This document shows positions 11,962 to 22,164 of a DNA stretch of 64,000 bases, piece after piece (the stretch's first letter is position 1; each line of letters opens with the position of its first letter). A program made the position numbers and the translations under genes. The DNA comes from Umbilicaria muhlenbergii (lineage: Eukaryota; Ascomycota; Lecanoromycetes; Umbilicariales; Umbilicariaceae). The stretch is taken from the NCBI GenBank assembly GCA_000611775.1, contig KK106987.1, forward strand, positions 1,302,001 through 1,366,000. The letters are read 5' to 3'. The notes under the pieces are model-generated. The model was not told where the DNA came from and searched no databases. It saw nothing but the letters and a program-made list of their open reading frames with translations.

Positions 11962-12328
11962 GAGGTGAACACCTCTGCAATGAGGATGACGTCATGAGGT
12001 CACCAGGTCACTCAATGAGCTGCAGAAAAGTCATGAGAAGTATGATGACATGTCATAAGAGAGATGATGAAGAAGAAACACAAGGGAAGGGCGTTTTGAA
12101 CCTACAGTAAACATTTTGATTTTGATGTTTATGTTAGGAAGAAGAGCTTACTGCCAGGCGTGATATCATCACAATTAAGTGAGGGCATGTGACAGGCCTT
12201 ACCCTAGCGCAGTTTCACACCCTCACCCTACATGGCCAATCACCTACCAGGTCATCATGGTGATGTCTATGATGATGGATTTGAAGTCAATTGGCACCAG
12301 GGACGGCGCCATGGGAAGGGGAATGCTG

Positions 12329-12614
12329 TGTCAGGGCCACCATATATAGTAGTACGACAGTACGACAGTACAACAGTATGACAGTATGACAGTACGTCAC
12401 TATAGCTCACTTATATGATGACTCAGTGAGTAGCGCCTTGGCATCAAGTGAAAACTCTTCACAAGGAGGTTTGAAAACCTGCTTCCTCAGTGATCAGTTT
12501 TGCCACTGAATAGAAGACGTATAACCATTGCATTGGCCCCATCGTGACTATATTGCCTACGACACCCCGTTCAAACACCACTACGACGCTCTGTCGTACA
12601 CCCCGCCCCTTACA
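12329..12614 (+). repeat. Family-A LTR at the left edge of the gene island (286 bp)
   Basis: TGTCAGGG...CCTTACA. It contains a short tandem array of AGTACGACAG-like units (12350-12400) in which individual units read TACGAC, TACAAC or TATGAC, i.e. CpG resolved on either strand. Its last third is CpG-rich (CTACGACGCTCTGTCG), whereas the same positions in the 8654-8924 LTR are TpG/CpA. It marks the exact border between repeats and genes. Confidence 0.9.
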
Positions 12615-13222
12615 GTTCTGTTCTATGCTTCAGAGGCTCAAAGATTGCATACCTGATGAAGATGCACTTCGTGATTACGACTGTGATTGAATTCCTACAA
12701 TTTATTAGGGGAGAGATGAGGTTTGTAGGCCTCTTATAGGTTGAACCAAGTTGAGTGGGATATCCTATAAGTGTTACAATCTGCACAAGTGAATGTAATC
12801 TAAGGTATGCACTGATAACGACAAACTGTTACTCAGTACCAAGCAAAGGGCAAGAATGCGAAATTAAGGAAAGATAAGCAGGCAACTAGGCAATCAGGCA
12901 AAAAGACTAGCAGAGCCTGAGTGGGGGCTGGGCGGGGAATGTGTTACTCCTGCTTGTAACACCTGCCAAAGGAGGACTTATCTGCCAGCGAACACATGCA
13001 TCGTCCCGTCACAAGGAGCAATAGCCGCATCATTGATAGCGGATGGGTTTGGCGCTATTAAGGCTGACTCCTGCCTTGACCGCTACAAGAGCAAGACACG
13101 GCGACCGAACAGGGCTATACTTTTGATCCCGGAGTTTGCATTGGCACTACTACTTGTATCTGCACAGCTTTGCGTCGTTATAAGGCTCATCTCCACGGCA
13201 CCCACCACGTCCAGAGTCAAAG
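12615..13222. other. Intergenic, no gene recognised
   Basis: Single-copy sequence of balanced composition with CpG present. I see no reading frame with recognisable protein similarity, no tRNA and no repeat. The short frame beginning at 13033 is not supported by anything else. Confidence 0.6.
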
Positions 13223-13609
13223 ATGGCGCCCCAGCAACCGTTGATTCAGCCTTGGAAGGTGACGGATCCCTGGCCTCAGAGGGCCTTTGACCCGGCGGTA
13301 GAAGGGATAACCACGCGCTCTCAGCGACTAGGCAACCAACAAGACGAGCTTCGAGTCAGTGAGGTCATGGCCGGCACGGCTCCAGGCTTCGTGCGCCCGA
13401 TCATCAACAAAACCATCAGGTATGTTCTGTCTGGACCAAGCCTTGCATCCCGAAGCAGCTGCAGAACGGCTTCTAATCTCTTTGGCACTGTAGCTCGCCG
13501 CAGCAGAGCACCGCAATCTCTGCCGAGTTCCGAACCCCTCTTGCGTGATCCGTTCTACAGTCTTGCGGGCGTCATGGTCCTAAATTGCGTGGGATCATGT
13601 CCATGGTGA
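13223..13609 (+). CDS. Possible small hypothetical protein
   Basis: An ATG at 13223 (AAAGATGGCGCC, reasonable fungal start context) opens a 128-codon frame: MAPQQPLIQPWKVTDPWPQ and onwards. At about 13420 a GTATGT donor is followed by a CTAAT branch and CTGTAG at about 13493, so the real protein may be spliced and differ after residue ~66. I recognise no domain. It could be a short independent gene or a 5' exon belonging to the NLR gene downstream, but I could not join the frames convincingly. Confidence 0.25.
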   Translation: MAPQQPLIQPWKVTDPWPQRAFDPAVEGITTRSQRLGNQQDELRVSEVMAGTAPGFVRPIINKTIRYVLSGPSLASRSSCRTASNLFGTVARRSRAPQSLPSSEPLLRDPFYSLAGVMVLNCVGSCPW

Positions 13610-14232
13610 ACGACGCACGAGAGAGTGAAGTCGGAGGGGGTGGCAGAAGTTGAAACATGACACTTGAGACACTGTAGTAGTTTAATGTAAGGCTAATCTG
13701 AGGCGCCGTCCCAGCCTCTCGGGAGGACTCGGAGTACGAGCTTCCGATATACTTTGCGCTACCTTAAGTTTAATGACAGACGCGTATTCCCCTTCTCGCC
13801 ACTTCGAACGCGCCGCTGATACCTCATGGTGAATGATGAACTTGGCTTGTGAAGAGCCGAGCACACGTCTCCTTGTAAACATGAACTGAGTTGATCCTTC
13901 ACAAGCCAATGATGACGGCTAACTCGGACTCCTTCATGGGCGGTGAATGCCGGCTTAGGCAAGGGGCTGCTTGTGTCGCATCGGCCATGTCCACTCGCGG
14001 GAGCCTTTTCCCCGCGACACATATCACAATCAGCAAGCAATAGCTGCATTGTTCAGCCTTCTCCAGTGGATTTGTGAGCCTGTCATCTGCTTCCTCAAGT
14101 GACAGCGCAATAGCTTGGAGTCATGCTTCAAGAGGTTCTCCGAGCCGAAGCGCCAGAGTCTTCCGGCATTGAGTAAGCTGGCAAATGACGTCCTCCTGTC
14201 CATCGAAAGGACAAGTGACTGACTGTTACTAG
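13610..14232. other. Upstream region of the NLR gene; 5' exon(s) not resolved
   Basis: No frame here is convincing by itself. The hydrolase exon of the NLR begins after an in-frame stop (14216-14218) with a plausible acceptor TTACTAG at 14226-14232, so at least one upstream exon carrying the start codon should lie here. Several short overlapping minus-strand frames are present and look like chance. Confidence 0.4.
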
Positions 14233-17200
14233 TCTCATCTACGTCCATGGTCTCAACTGTCAGGATACATCGTACGAACGTCCGCAATGGGCTTCAACGC
14301 TCGCCGATCTGGTGCCCAAGAACTCGACTATCCTGGGCTATGACCTGGAGGCTACGATCAATGATAAGTTCAAATGGAGGGAGACCCTGGAAAAGGGCCC
14401 GGAGCTGCTTGAGGCTATGTGGGAGTTCAATTGTACCGCCAAGGTACAGCCAACTTCAGAGGAGTCTCAACGGCTAAACTGAACCCTTCCTTTATCAGAA
14501 TCGGAAACGCCCCCTGGTTTTGATTGGACATAGTCTCGGAGGTATTATCGTCAAACAGGTGAGCACAACTCAGTTTATGAGAAAATATCTGCTCAGGTGT
14601 TTCAGATATATCGGAGTGTCTCAATGCCGCTCAGCAAGTTTCAAGGCCTTATGGCGACCATCTCGGGCATCGTATTTTTGGGAACACCTCACATCACCAA
14701 GAAGAATGACGAGGGAATGCAGCAGCTTCTACGCACCATGAGAAGCGACATGATGTCTGGAAGTAAGAGACCGCTTGAGCAAGAGGACCTGTCATCTATA
14801 GTAGATATTTGCTTGCGTTTTGCCGAGATGCGGCCAAGGATACCTATCCTAAGCTGTTATGAAACGCAACAAACCAAGCTGCGTGCACCAATATGGAGAC
14901 CGAGACGAGTGGTTGTATGAGCAGGTCCAAATTCTCTTTGCACATCTTCCTCTAAAATTCTTTTAGATTGTCGACAAGTACTTGGCGAGGATCTCAGCGA
15001 CGACAGAGAAGCTTGTTGGGATTGATCCAAGAATGGAGAATCTCTTTGAAATCAGCGATACCGCGATACACTTCCATATCAAGCAGTACTTGCTTGACGT
15101 CTTGGAAGAGGCGCCTACAAGGATTGAGAACGACATCGAGATTGGAGGTGAGTTTCTGGGCATGCGACGAAGATTCAATGGACTAATCTACAGAATCGGC
15201 TGGAGTCAAACCAGAATCTGACTCGGATTCTGGCAGCAGCCTTGGAGTTACCGTGGCTATTCCGTTTCGTGATAGTGAGTCCTGTTTCTCTTCTTCGCTA
15301 GGGGTCTAAACAGTTCGGTTCCATTTAAACGATGGCAGGTCCACGAAGTAACCTTCTCACCCCCGCTCACAGCCCAGCGTCATCGCCGACGCGAAGTGGA
15401 AGTCCTAAGTCGTCATCCTTCTCATCCTATGGGACAGGTTCGAGCTGGGAGAGAGTACCCAGTGTTTCCGATTTTGCAGCTGATGCTTCAAATCCTGTTG
15501 CAAAGCTCCCATGTTACTACATAAGGTCGGACCAACATCGCAACCGAGACTTCTGTGGACGATCTGATATAATCAGCCTGATTGATTACACCTTTTCGCA
15601 GCAAGAAAAAAAGGAGCCCACTGTGGACCAGGAGCATCTTAGGACGTTTGTCTTGTACGGCCCTGGTGGAATCGGCAAAAGCCAAATTGCCAACGAATAT
15701 ATGTGGACCAGAAAAGACGAGTACGAAGCCATATTCTGGATAAAAGCCGACGACGCTGCGAGTCTCGAGCAAGAATTCAGGCAAATCGCTGTTCGTCTGG
15801 GACTGGAACGTGCAGACACGACCAGTAGCCCATCTACCAGTCGAGATCTTGTTAAAGCCTGGTTTGCGGATCCTGTAAAACATCTTACGCCGAGTGAGAC
15901 TAGTCTAGCTAAATGGTTGATAATATTTGATAGCGTAGATGTACTTGATGTCTTGGATGATTTCTGGCCACACGGTGGCCAGGGATGGATCTTGATTACC
16001 AGTCGAGACCCTTTGACTAAATCGAATTTTGGAGAACATGGTGTTGAGGTTGAAGGCCTTGAGACAGAAGATGCTGCGGCTCTGCTTCGAAAGCTGGCAC
16101 ATCCAAGCAAGGACGCAGCATCCACTGACATGGCGCTAGATATTGCGAAACGCCTTGAATACTACCCTCTAGCAATAATCCAAATGGCAGGCATCACTAG
16201 ACGGCGGCAGTGGTCACTAGCGACATTCTCTGCGCTTTACAATACACACTCTGAACGAGCTTCCTTGTATGGCGAGAGATTTGGTCGCTACCAAGGTTAT
16301 ACTCATACACTTGCTTCCGTATGGGCTCTCGAAGAGTTTGGTGCAGGAGCTTCATCAATTTTAAACGTGCTCGCTTTTTTGGACCACAACTGCATACAGG
16401 AATTGATTCTCTATAAATCTCCTGCAGATGCGCAACTGCCTGGCTTTCCCCTCACGAAGGGCGCTTACTACCGGGATCTGACCGAATTGACGCAATCTTC
16501 AGTGGTTCGCAAAAATTCGGATGAAGACGAGCTCTTTATGCATGGACTGATTCAAGACGTTGTCAAGAGCAGCCTGAACGCCTCCGCACCGGGGTCACTG
16601 GCTACTTTCTTTTCGGCGACCGTGAAGTTGCTCTCTACAGTGTGGCCCTTCGCGTTGATACCCTTCAATGTTGTCAAAGCTGGATACTCCCGTGCGGAAA
16701 CGGTCGACCGCTGGGAACAGTGCATGAAGCTAGTTCCTCACATACTCCGCATAAAGAACGAGTTTCATATCCTTAGCGATGGAGATAAACGTCTCTGTGC
16801 TTCTTTCCAATATTTCCTGATCTTAAATGAAGGCGCTTGGTACGTTGATATTTTCAGTTCATTTCGTGAAAGTAGCAACCTAATTAGGCTCAGGTTAGGC
16901 TGAGCGTTACTGTTGCGCTTGTTTCAAGCCACCCTGTATTTCTGAGGCCTAAAACTGACTTAAGTACAGGTACCATTTCGAGCGTGCCAACACTCGAGAT
17001 TCTGTCGATTTAGTCGATGCTGCTCTCGAGAACTTCAAGTATGCCACAGAGGACGTTAGGCTTGTCCTCGGCCAAAGCCATAGCATCCGATATAATCTGG
17101 CAACTCAGCTGAATGACCCAGAGAAAGCACTATATCATGCGAAAGCGCAAATGGCGGTGCAAGACGGATTCCTCTCCGAAACAGGTGAACTCACCCGTGA

Positions 17201-18013
17201 TTATGGCATAGCGGTCATGCAACTCGGCCAAGCATCTATGAACATGGGTTACTTGATACAAGCTGAAGAGCTGTTCCAGAGGAGGACAAAGATCCGAGAA
17301 GGTGAAAAGGGGTTCAATCGGCACAGTCTCTTTAGCCCGCTTCTTGGTCAGGCTTGCTTGCTCTGGATGCGCGGAGATTATCATGAAGCCGCTGAAGTAC
17401 TCTTGGTGGCATTACATGACCGCGAAGTAGCTTATGGACCTGACGATAAGCAAGGCGGACGGTGAGCCCGTGATGTTGTCGACGATGACCATACTCGCGA
17501 GTACTGCTAACTTACCCTAAGCACCGGCGACCTCCTCTACGGGCTTGGTAAAGTGCGGTACAGTCAAGGATTGCTTGACGAGAGCTTCACCTATTATTTC
17601 CGCGCCGTTGCGCAATACCGATCTACGGTCGGAGACATGCATACCTCGACTGCGCGTGCTGCTTACAAGCTCGCAGAGCACTACATGCGGTTCAGAGACT
17701 TCGAAAACGCCAGGTATGTGAGATTGCTCTGGTGTCTAATGCTGTAGCCCCAACACTGCTTCGTTAACTACTTCCCAGTAAGCTGCTCGAACAAGCGCGC
17801 AAAGTCTACCGGCGAGAATTGGACCACTTCGGTCGAGAACATGCAAGGACTCAGTACAAGATCGGCCAGCTTCTGAAGCTCAAGGGCGACGGTATTGCGG
17901 CGCAGGGCAGTTTCAGCAGGGCGTGGGAAATGCGCAAGGAGTTTGTCAAAGAAGATGCTCGTGGTGTGAACGAGTTGCAAGAAGCGGACTATGATTCCTT
18001 GATCATGTACTGA
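14233..18013 (+). CDS. STAND/NLR protein: alpha/beta-hydrolase - NB-ARC - TPR
   Basis: Fungal NLR-type signalling ATPase. Exons by eye: 14233-14443, 14499-14558, 14606-~14924, 14967-15147, 15194-15274, 15339-16893, 16970-17461, 17522-17713, 17779-18013; phases agree except around 14880. N-terminus: a hydrolase fold with YVHGLN and the nucleophile elbow GHSLGGIIVKQ, then FLGTPH (serine-esterase-like domain common on fungal NLRs). A Ser/Pro linker follows. The NB-ARC has P-loop GPGGIGKSQ, Walker B-like LIIFDSVD, ILITSRD and PLAI. The C-terminus has tetratricopeptide-type helical repeats (ALYHAKAQ, QAEELFQRR, ENASKLLEQARKVYRREL). Oddity: around 14880 the frame must shift by one base to join TQQTKL to the YGDRDEWLYEQ/IVDKYLA part, which suggests a 1-nt indel or a missed splice. 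The start codon is unresolved. Likely role: ligand-triggered oligomerisation in non-self recognition or cell death (inference from family). Confidence 0.85.
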
Positions 18014-18058
18014 ACAAGATAGTTGGGAACGAAGACACAAGTGGTCTTCGGTGGCGTT

Positions 18059-18355
18059 CCGGGGTGGGGGCATGCTAACGGTCTTTTTCATGTAAGCTGG
18101 GGGGGGCTAGGAGCCCCGGCAGATTGGGCTGTTTTCAGAGATTCTTTACTCTTATTTCCGGGGTGGGGGCATACTAACGGTCTTTTTCATGTAAGCTGGG
18201 GGGGACTAGGAGCCCCGGCAGATTGGGCTGTTTTCAGAGATTCTTTACTCTTATTTCCGGGGTGGGAGCATTGTAACGGTCTTTTTCATGTTCGCTGAGG
18301 GAGGCTAGGGGCCTCAACAGATTGGGCTGTTTTCAAATATTCTTTACTCTTATTT
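18059..18355 (+). repeat. 99-bp tandem repeat, three copies
   Basis: Units start at 18059, 18158 and 18257 (CCGGGGTGGG...), each about 99 bp. Copies 1 and 2 are almost identical; copy 3 is more divergent at its 3' half. They lie 45 bp beyond the NLR stop. Because 99 is a multiple of three, the NLR frame stays open through them after two stop codons (18011, 18020). Most likely a 3' UTR minisatellite. Confidence 0.9.
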
Positions 18356-18846
18356 GCCTAGCTATCATAAGGTAGATGACGAGCAATAACGATTCCCTGC
18401 TTAAGTCAAACCCTGTCAGATGCTTTGATTGATATTGAACTAATCCCAAGAGGATAGGGAGCCTCCTAACAATTTGACAGCGCATGAAAAACCCCCCCGA
18501 AGGGTCAAACATGCAGATGGCCAGAAGTGAGAAGCATCGAGCTCCTTCTCCCGCACTCTCATTTCAAGTTATTAACAACGTGCTCTTCCATGATTGACTT
18601 GCCGCTGCGGATCCCTTAGACAGTTGTGCTTGTAACTGCCACTTGATGTGATGGTGCACCAGGCTTTCTTGCAGGTTTTGCCATCTACGAGTGTGATCTT
18701 TTGACATTCGGATCCTCTGCCCTTCCGGATTACGCTGCATGAACACCAGTTCCCAATGCTACTTCCAAGCTCCTCAACTAGCTACCTTACACCCCCCTCC
18801 CCACCCCGACTCCAATATACACCCGACCCCGACCCCCCCACCCATC
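18356..18846. other. Intergenic between convergent genes
   Basis: No supported gene. It contains a C-rich tract (18780-18846) at the 3' side of the minus-strand gene and otherwise unremarkable sequence. Confidence 0.5.
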
Positions 18847-19379
18847 CTACAACCCCAACGGATTCTCCGCCGTCTGATCCTTGCCCCCCACCGGCTCATT
18901 CATCTCCTCCTGCTGCCGCCTCTCCTCCTTCACCTTCTCCCACTGCTCCTTCATCTTCTCCGTGTCCATCGCTCCGGCGCCCACGCCCGTCATGGCGCCC
19001 GCGGCACTGCCGCCGGCCATGACGCCGTTGTCGACAAAGGAGCCGACGATTGAGCCGACGGGCTGCGCCACTTTTTCGAGACCGGTTCCTAGGGGCTTGC
19101 CGACGGGGGAGAGGGTGGATTGGACTTTGCTGCCGGCGGAGTCGCCGTAGGAGGAGAGGAGGAAGCCTGGTGGGGGAGGGGAGGGGGTTAGTTGGGGTGT
19201 GTGGGATGGGAGAGGGGTGGTAGTTGGGTGTGCGGTGGAAGGGAGGAGAGGGGGGTCTTGCCTTTGGCTTGTTCGGTAGCTGCTTTGGCGTCGAGGGGTG
19301 GGGCGTCGCCTTTGCTTTGCTCTGGGACGTCGCCTTTGCTTTGCTCTGAGCCCTCAGTCTTGCTTTCTTCTTCGGCCAT
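18847..19379 (-). CDS. Small Gly/Ala-rich hypothetical protein with GC-AG intron
   Basis: Two exons, 19379-19262 and 19166-18847, giving about 145 residues. The intron (19261-19167) begins GCAAGA instead of GT and ends CCACCAG, with an ACTAAC branch point. The phases join QAKG to FLLSSYGDSAG. The N-terminus is acidic and repetitive (EQSKGDVPEQSKGD). The middle is hydrophobic and Gly-rich (VGKPLGTGLEKV, AQPVGSIVGSFV, GGSAAGAMTGVGAGAM). The C-terminus is a charged helix (KMKEQWEKVKEERRQQEE). It resembles small conserved filamentous-fungal proteins of unknown function with repeated 'PVG' motifs. No enzymatic motif or signal peptide. High GC and strong codon bias support it as a real gene. Confidence 0.7.
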
Positions 19380-19560
19380 GATGCATTGAAGTAATGCTGT
19401 GATGTGAATGTGAGGTGCAGAACATCGCGAGCGCCTGCCGACGGAGTTTCAACATCATGGCGTCAGCTACCTTACCAGAAGGGGTCAGCTGGCGTTGACG
19501 TCAATGTGCATGGATTACTGACTGCCCCTCCAATGGGATTGGAGGGGCAGGGCTAGCCGG

Positions 19561-20331
19561 ATGGCGAAAGGGTCCAAGTCTTCTGCCAAAAAGGCGCCTG
19601 AGGCTGCCATATGTTACAACTCGGACTCGTCAGTGTACTCTTACTCTTACGACCATCAACAACCGGTCGTGGTAAGCTCCATTATCTTACTCCTGTTCTC
19701 ATTCACCTATCGGCTATCGGCCTTCTTCAGTACGGCTTGAACTTCGTCTGGCTTAGTATCACAGCTTCGGCTTGGCGCTGTGCAACGGTATGCTGGTGAG
19801 CGACAGATAAATGAGGAAACGGCATGCACTGCAGTACATCGGGATTCCTCACTGCTTTGATATTGCATCTAGGCATATCATCGTTTGACTCATTCGGTTT
19901 GGAAGTATTCTTCCAAGTCTCCATCACACTCCCCTAGGCTAGAAAGCATGCTTTCAGGAGAGCTTTCGAGTCGATACCCTCGTGCCTTCTATTTCGGGTC
20001 GGAACCATGTCTCGACCTTCTCAGGCTTACTGCACTGCATCTGTCGCTACGCGGCAGTCGTACCTTGAGGTGTATTTTCTGTCCATTGCCGGTGGCGGAG
20101 CCTCTTCGTCGTTTCATCAAGATTCCACGACGGACCGGGAACGATAGCGGAACCCAAGGAAGGATGGGTCTTGGAATCTTTTGTTCAGGTGCTATCGTGC
20201 TCTATTGGTTGGCTGGGCTTCATTCAAGGTCCCTGGCGAGCCTGGAACCGTTGGACGGAATTGACAATCTGTCCGTCTCCTTTGATCTTGGCGGGGCGTT
20301 GTTCTGGCATTGGACGTTGCTGCAACAATAG
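19561..20331 (+). CDS. Possible multi-exon hypothetical protein, structure uncertain
   Basis: ATG 19561 starts MAKGSKSSAKKAPEA.. and reaches a GTAAGC donor at about 19672. An acceptor TTCTTCAG at about 19730 leads to a hydrophobic stretch (YGLNFVWLSITASAW). A GTATGC donor (about 19790) and a CATCTAG acceptor (about 19873) would join the long frame ending at the TAG at 20329-20331, which includes a second hydrophobic segment (GIFCSGAIVLYWLAG). Phases can be made to fit, but no domain is recognised and each splice is a guess. It could also be several unrelated short frames. It lies upstream of, and codirectional with, the prenyltransferase gene. Confidence 0.3.
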
Positions 20332-20352
20332 GTAGTACCCGTCGGGTACTAC
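20332..20352. repeat. 21-bp perfect palindrome
   Basis: Two 10-bp arms, GTAGTACCCG and CGGGTACTAC, flank one T. It lies directly after the stop at 20331. Possible transcription-factor operator or short hairpin; it has no run of T and I do not call it a terminator. Confidence 0.6.
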
Positions 20353-21138
20353 TCCGCTCAACCGCATTCAAACATATCCTTGCTATACCTATCTATCTCT
20401 CGTCTGTTCACGGTTAATAGCATAACCGTTGGGATGACTCCTTTTGCTGTTTCAAACTGTCAGCCTCGCTGCAGGACGCACGTCAAATCACCTTGCACCA
20501 TGGTTTAACTCTCAACGATGACTTCGACAAGCAGCAACGCCTTCGTCCAATGCTTGTCGTCGTGATTTATGCATAAGCCGGATACTGCCTTGTATGCTAC
20601 ATTAGGTAAGACACATCAGGGACCGATGCACATCTCCACATATCCATTGCCTCTGCGCATGGAGATGTCCATGATTCAACCTCATTATCCTCGCCACGCT
20701 CTTGCAGCAGGTACTCGTGCATGGAGCGTGGCAATACAGGGTGCAATATATGCATCGAGGAAAATCTCAAGCAGAGTTTGAAGGATTGCAGATGCAGGCC
20801 GGAAGACTGCCAGACCGCGAGACTGCCTAAAACGTGCCTCGCTCCGCGACAACCTTCCGGTATCAAAGACCGAGATGACGTGCCCTTAAAATACCGAGTT
20901 GAGAAGCATCGATCGAGACAATTACCTCATCTTTTAGATGACGTCCTCTCGCTGCCGCGAATTTTGACCCCGAAGCTTGGACCCTATTTTCTCATTTTCC
21001 ACGATAGCAAGCACGACTGGAGTCTCCCTTCGACCTCAACCATCATTGAAGCCTTCGCATTGTCGGGATTCATCGACTTCAACAGAACAATCCGCGCTGA
21101 CATAACATCATCGAGTCAGCTCCGAAGAGGTCTTGAAG
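20353..21138. other. Upstream region of the prenyltransferase gene
   Basis: A long + strand frame (20721-21335) overlaps the first exon of the prenyltransferase in another phase and has no recognisable domain, so I treat it as chance. No RNA gene seen. It should contain the prenyltransferase promoter, but I can point to no specific site. Confidence 0.4.
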
Positions 21139-22164
21139 ATGGACGCCCAAAAGGAGGTGACGCAGGAGTTGAAGCCAGCCGCTTCAGTCGGGCCTGGAGT
21201 AAGATGGATCTCAGTCAACATACCAGAATCTTGTTAACGAGCATTCCAGGAGACCGACAAATCTTCGCTATCCTTTCATCTCAACACCATCTGGCTCTTC
21301 ACTCGCAGCGATCTCGTATCCATGATCTACCCTGAAACCGCCTTCGGAATCTTCAGTGCCCTGTCCGGGCCGCTCCTTACCACCAATCAATCTCCCCGTC
21401 TTTCTTCTACCCTCCTCCGCCTCCCTCACGTCCTCCTATGGGTCTGGCTAAACCTACTCGTCTTCTGCATTGCCAATCAGCGTCTCCCGGATTCCATCGA
21501 CGAAGACCTCATCAACAAACCCTGGCGCCCGCTCCCTTCAAAAAGACTTACACCAGTACAAGCACGCCGCCTCTTACTAGCAGCCATCCCGACCGTATGC
21601 CTTGCCGCCCAATACCTCGGTGGTGCCGACGAGACAGTGGTACTGATAGTTCTGACCTGGTTCTACAATGACCTGAGCGCGGCGGACGAGGGCATGTGTC
21701 TCCGCAACCTGGTCAATGCGCTCGGATTCATGGGCTTCAGCTCCGGCGCCGCAAAGGTGGCATGCGGCCCTGGGACGTTCGAGCTCAACGGAACGGCGAC
21801 CCATTGGCTGATCATTATGGGCTTGATGATCTTCACGACGATGCATGTGCAGGACATGTACGATCAAGAGGGCGATGCTGCGCGGGGTAGGCAGACGGCG
21901 CCACTGGTGCTCGGGGATTGGACTGCGAGGTGGACGATTGTCGTTCCGGTGGTTGTGTGGTCGTTGGCCTGTCCGGCCTTCTGGAGACTTGATGCCTCGG
22001 GCTTCGTACTTCCTGTGGTGCTTGGTGGCGTTGTCGTCGCTAGGACGTTGATGGCCATGGGTGTCAAGGCTGATCGACTCACTTTCAAGGTGTGGTGCTT
22101 CTGGGTCATTTCCCTGTATGCGTTGCCTCTGGTCAAGAACCACAGCGTCATCTATCGCTTTTGA
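21139..22164 (+). CDS. UbiA-family membrane prenyltransferase
   Basis: Two exons: 21139-21198 (MDAQKEVTQELKPAASVGPG) and 21250-22164, with a 51-nt intron (GTAAGA..GTTAAC..CAG), giving about 324 residues. The spliced N-terminus contains TIWLFTRSDL..PETAFGI, typical of the fungal branch of the superfamily. The first Asp-rich motif is in NQRLPDSIDEDLINKPWRPL (N..D..D with the NKPWRP signature). The second is QDMYDQEGDAARGR (DxxxDxxxD). Both are needed to bind Mg2+-diphosphate. About seven to eight hydrophobic helices follow, ending near LYALPLV. Known chemistry of the family is transfer or cyclisation of isoprenyl diphosphates at a membrane. The actual substrate cannot be told, and no terpenoid cluster partners (P450, terpene cyclase) are adjacent. 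Confident on family, not on reaction. Confidence 0.88.

Larger units (their letters stand above)
11433..12614 (+). mobile_element. Truncated 3' tail of another family-A element
   Basis: Collinear with 7750-8924 of the left family-A copy: the antisense cysteine-rich gene, the polypurine tract GGGAAGGGGAATGC and the 3' LTR. It is interrupted at 11432 by element E. It keeps many CpG, CC and TGG sequences that are mutated in the other copies, increasingly so towards 12614. It is therefore the best guide to the pre-mutation sequence. Single-copy DNA starts right after it. Confidence 0.85.

Noticed and set aside
1-12614. TGA as a sense codon (alternative genetic code) because frames continue through TGA
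   Set aside because: Island genes use TGG for Trp and end in TGA (for example the NLR at 18011). A less mutated copy shows TGG at the same codon, so the TGAs are mutations.
13682-14287. Overlapping minus-strand frames upstream of the NLR
   Set aside because: Mutually overlapping in different phases, no domain, no splice logic.
15488-16131. Long minus-strand frames across the NB-ARC exon
   Set aside because: Shadows of a clearly conserved + strand domain.
18023-18298. 91-residue protein made of 33-residue repeats
   Set aside because: No ATG at the claimed start, created by a 99-bp tandem repeat; kept only as a note on the NLR 3' end.
20721-21335. 204-residue + strand frame before the prenyltransferase
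   Set aside because: Overlaps its first exon and intron in another phase; no recognisable content.
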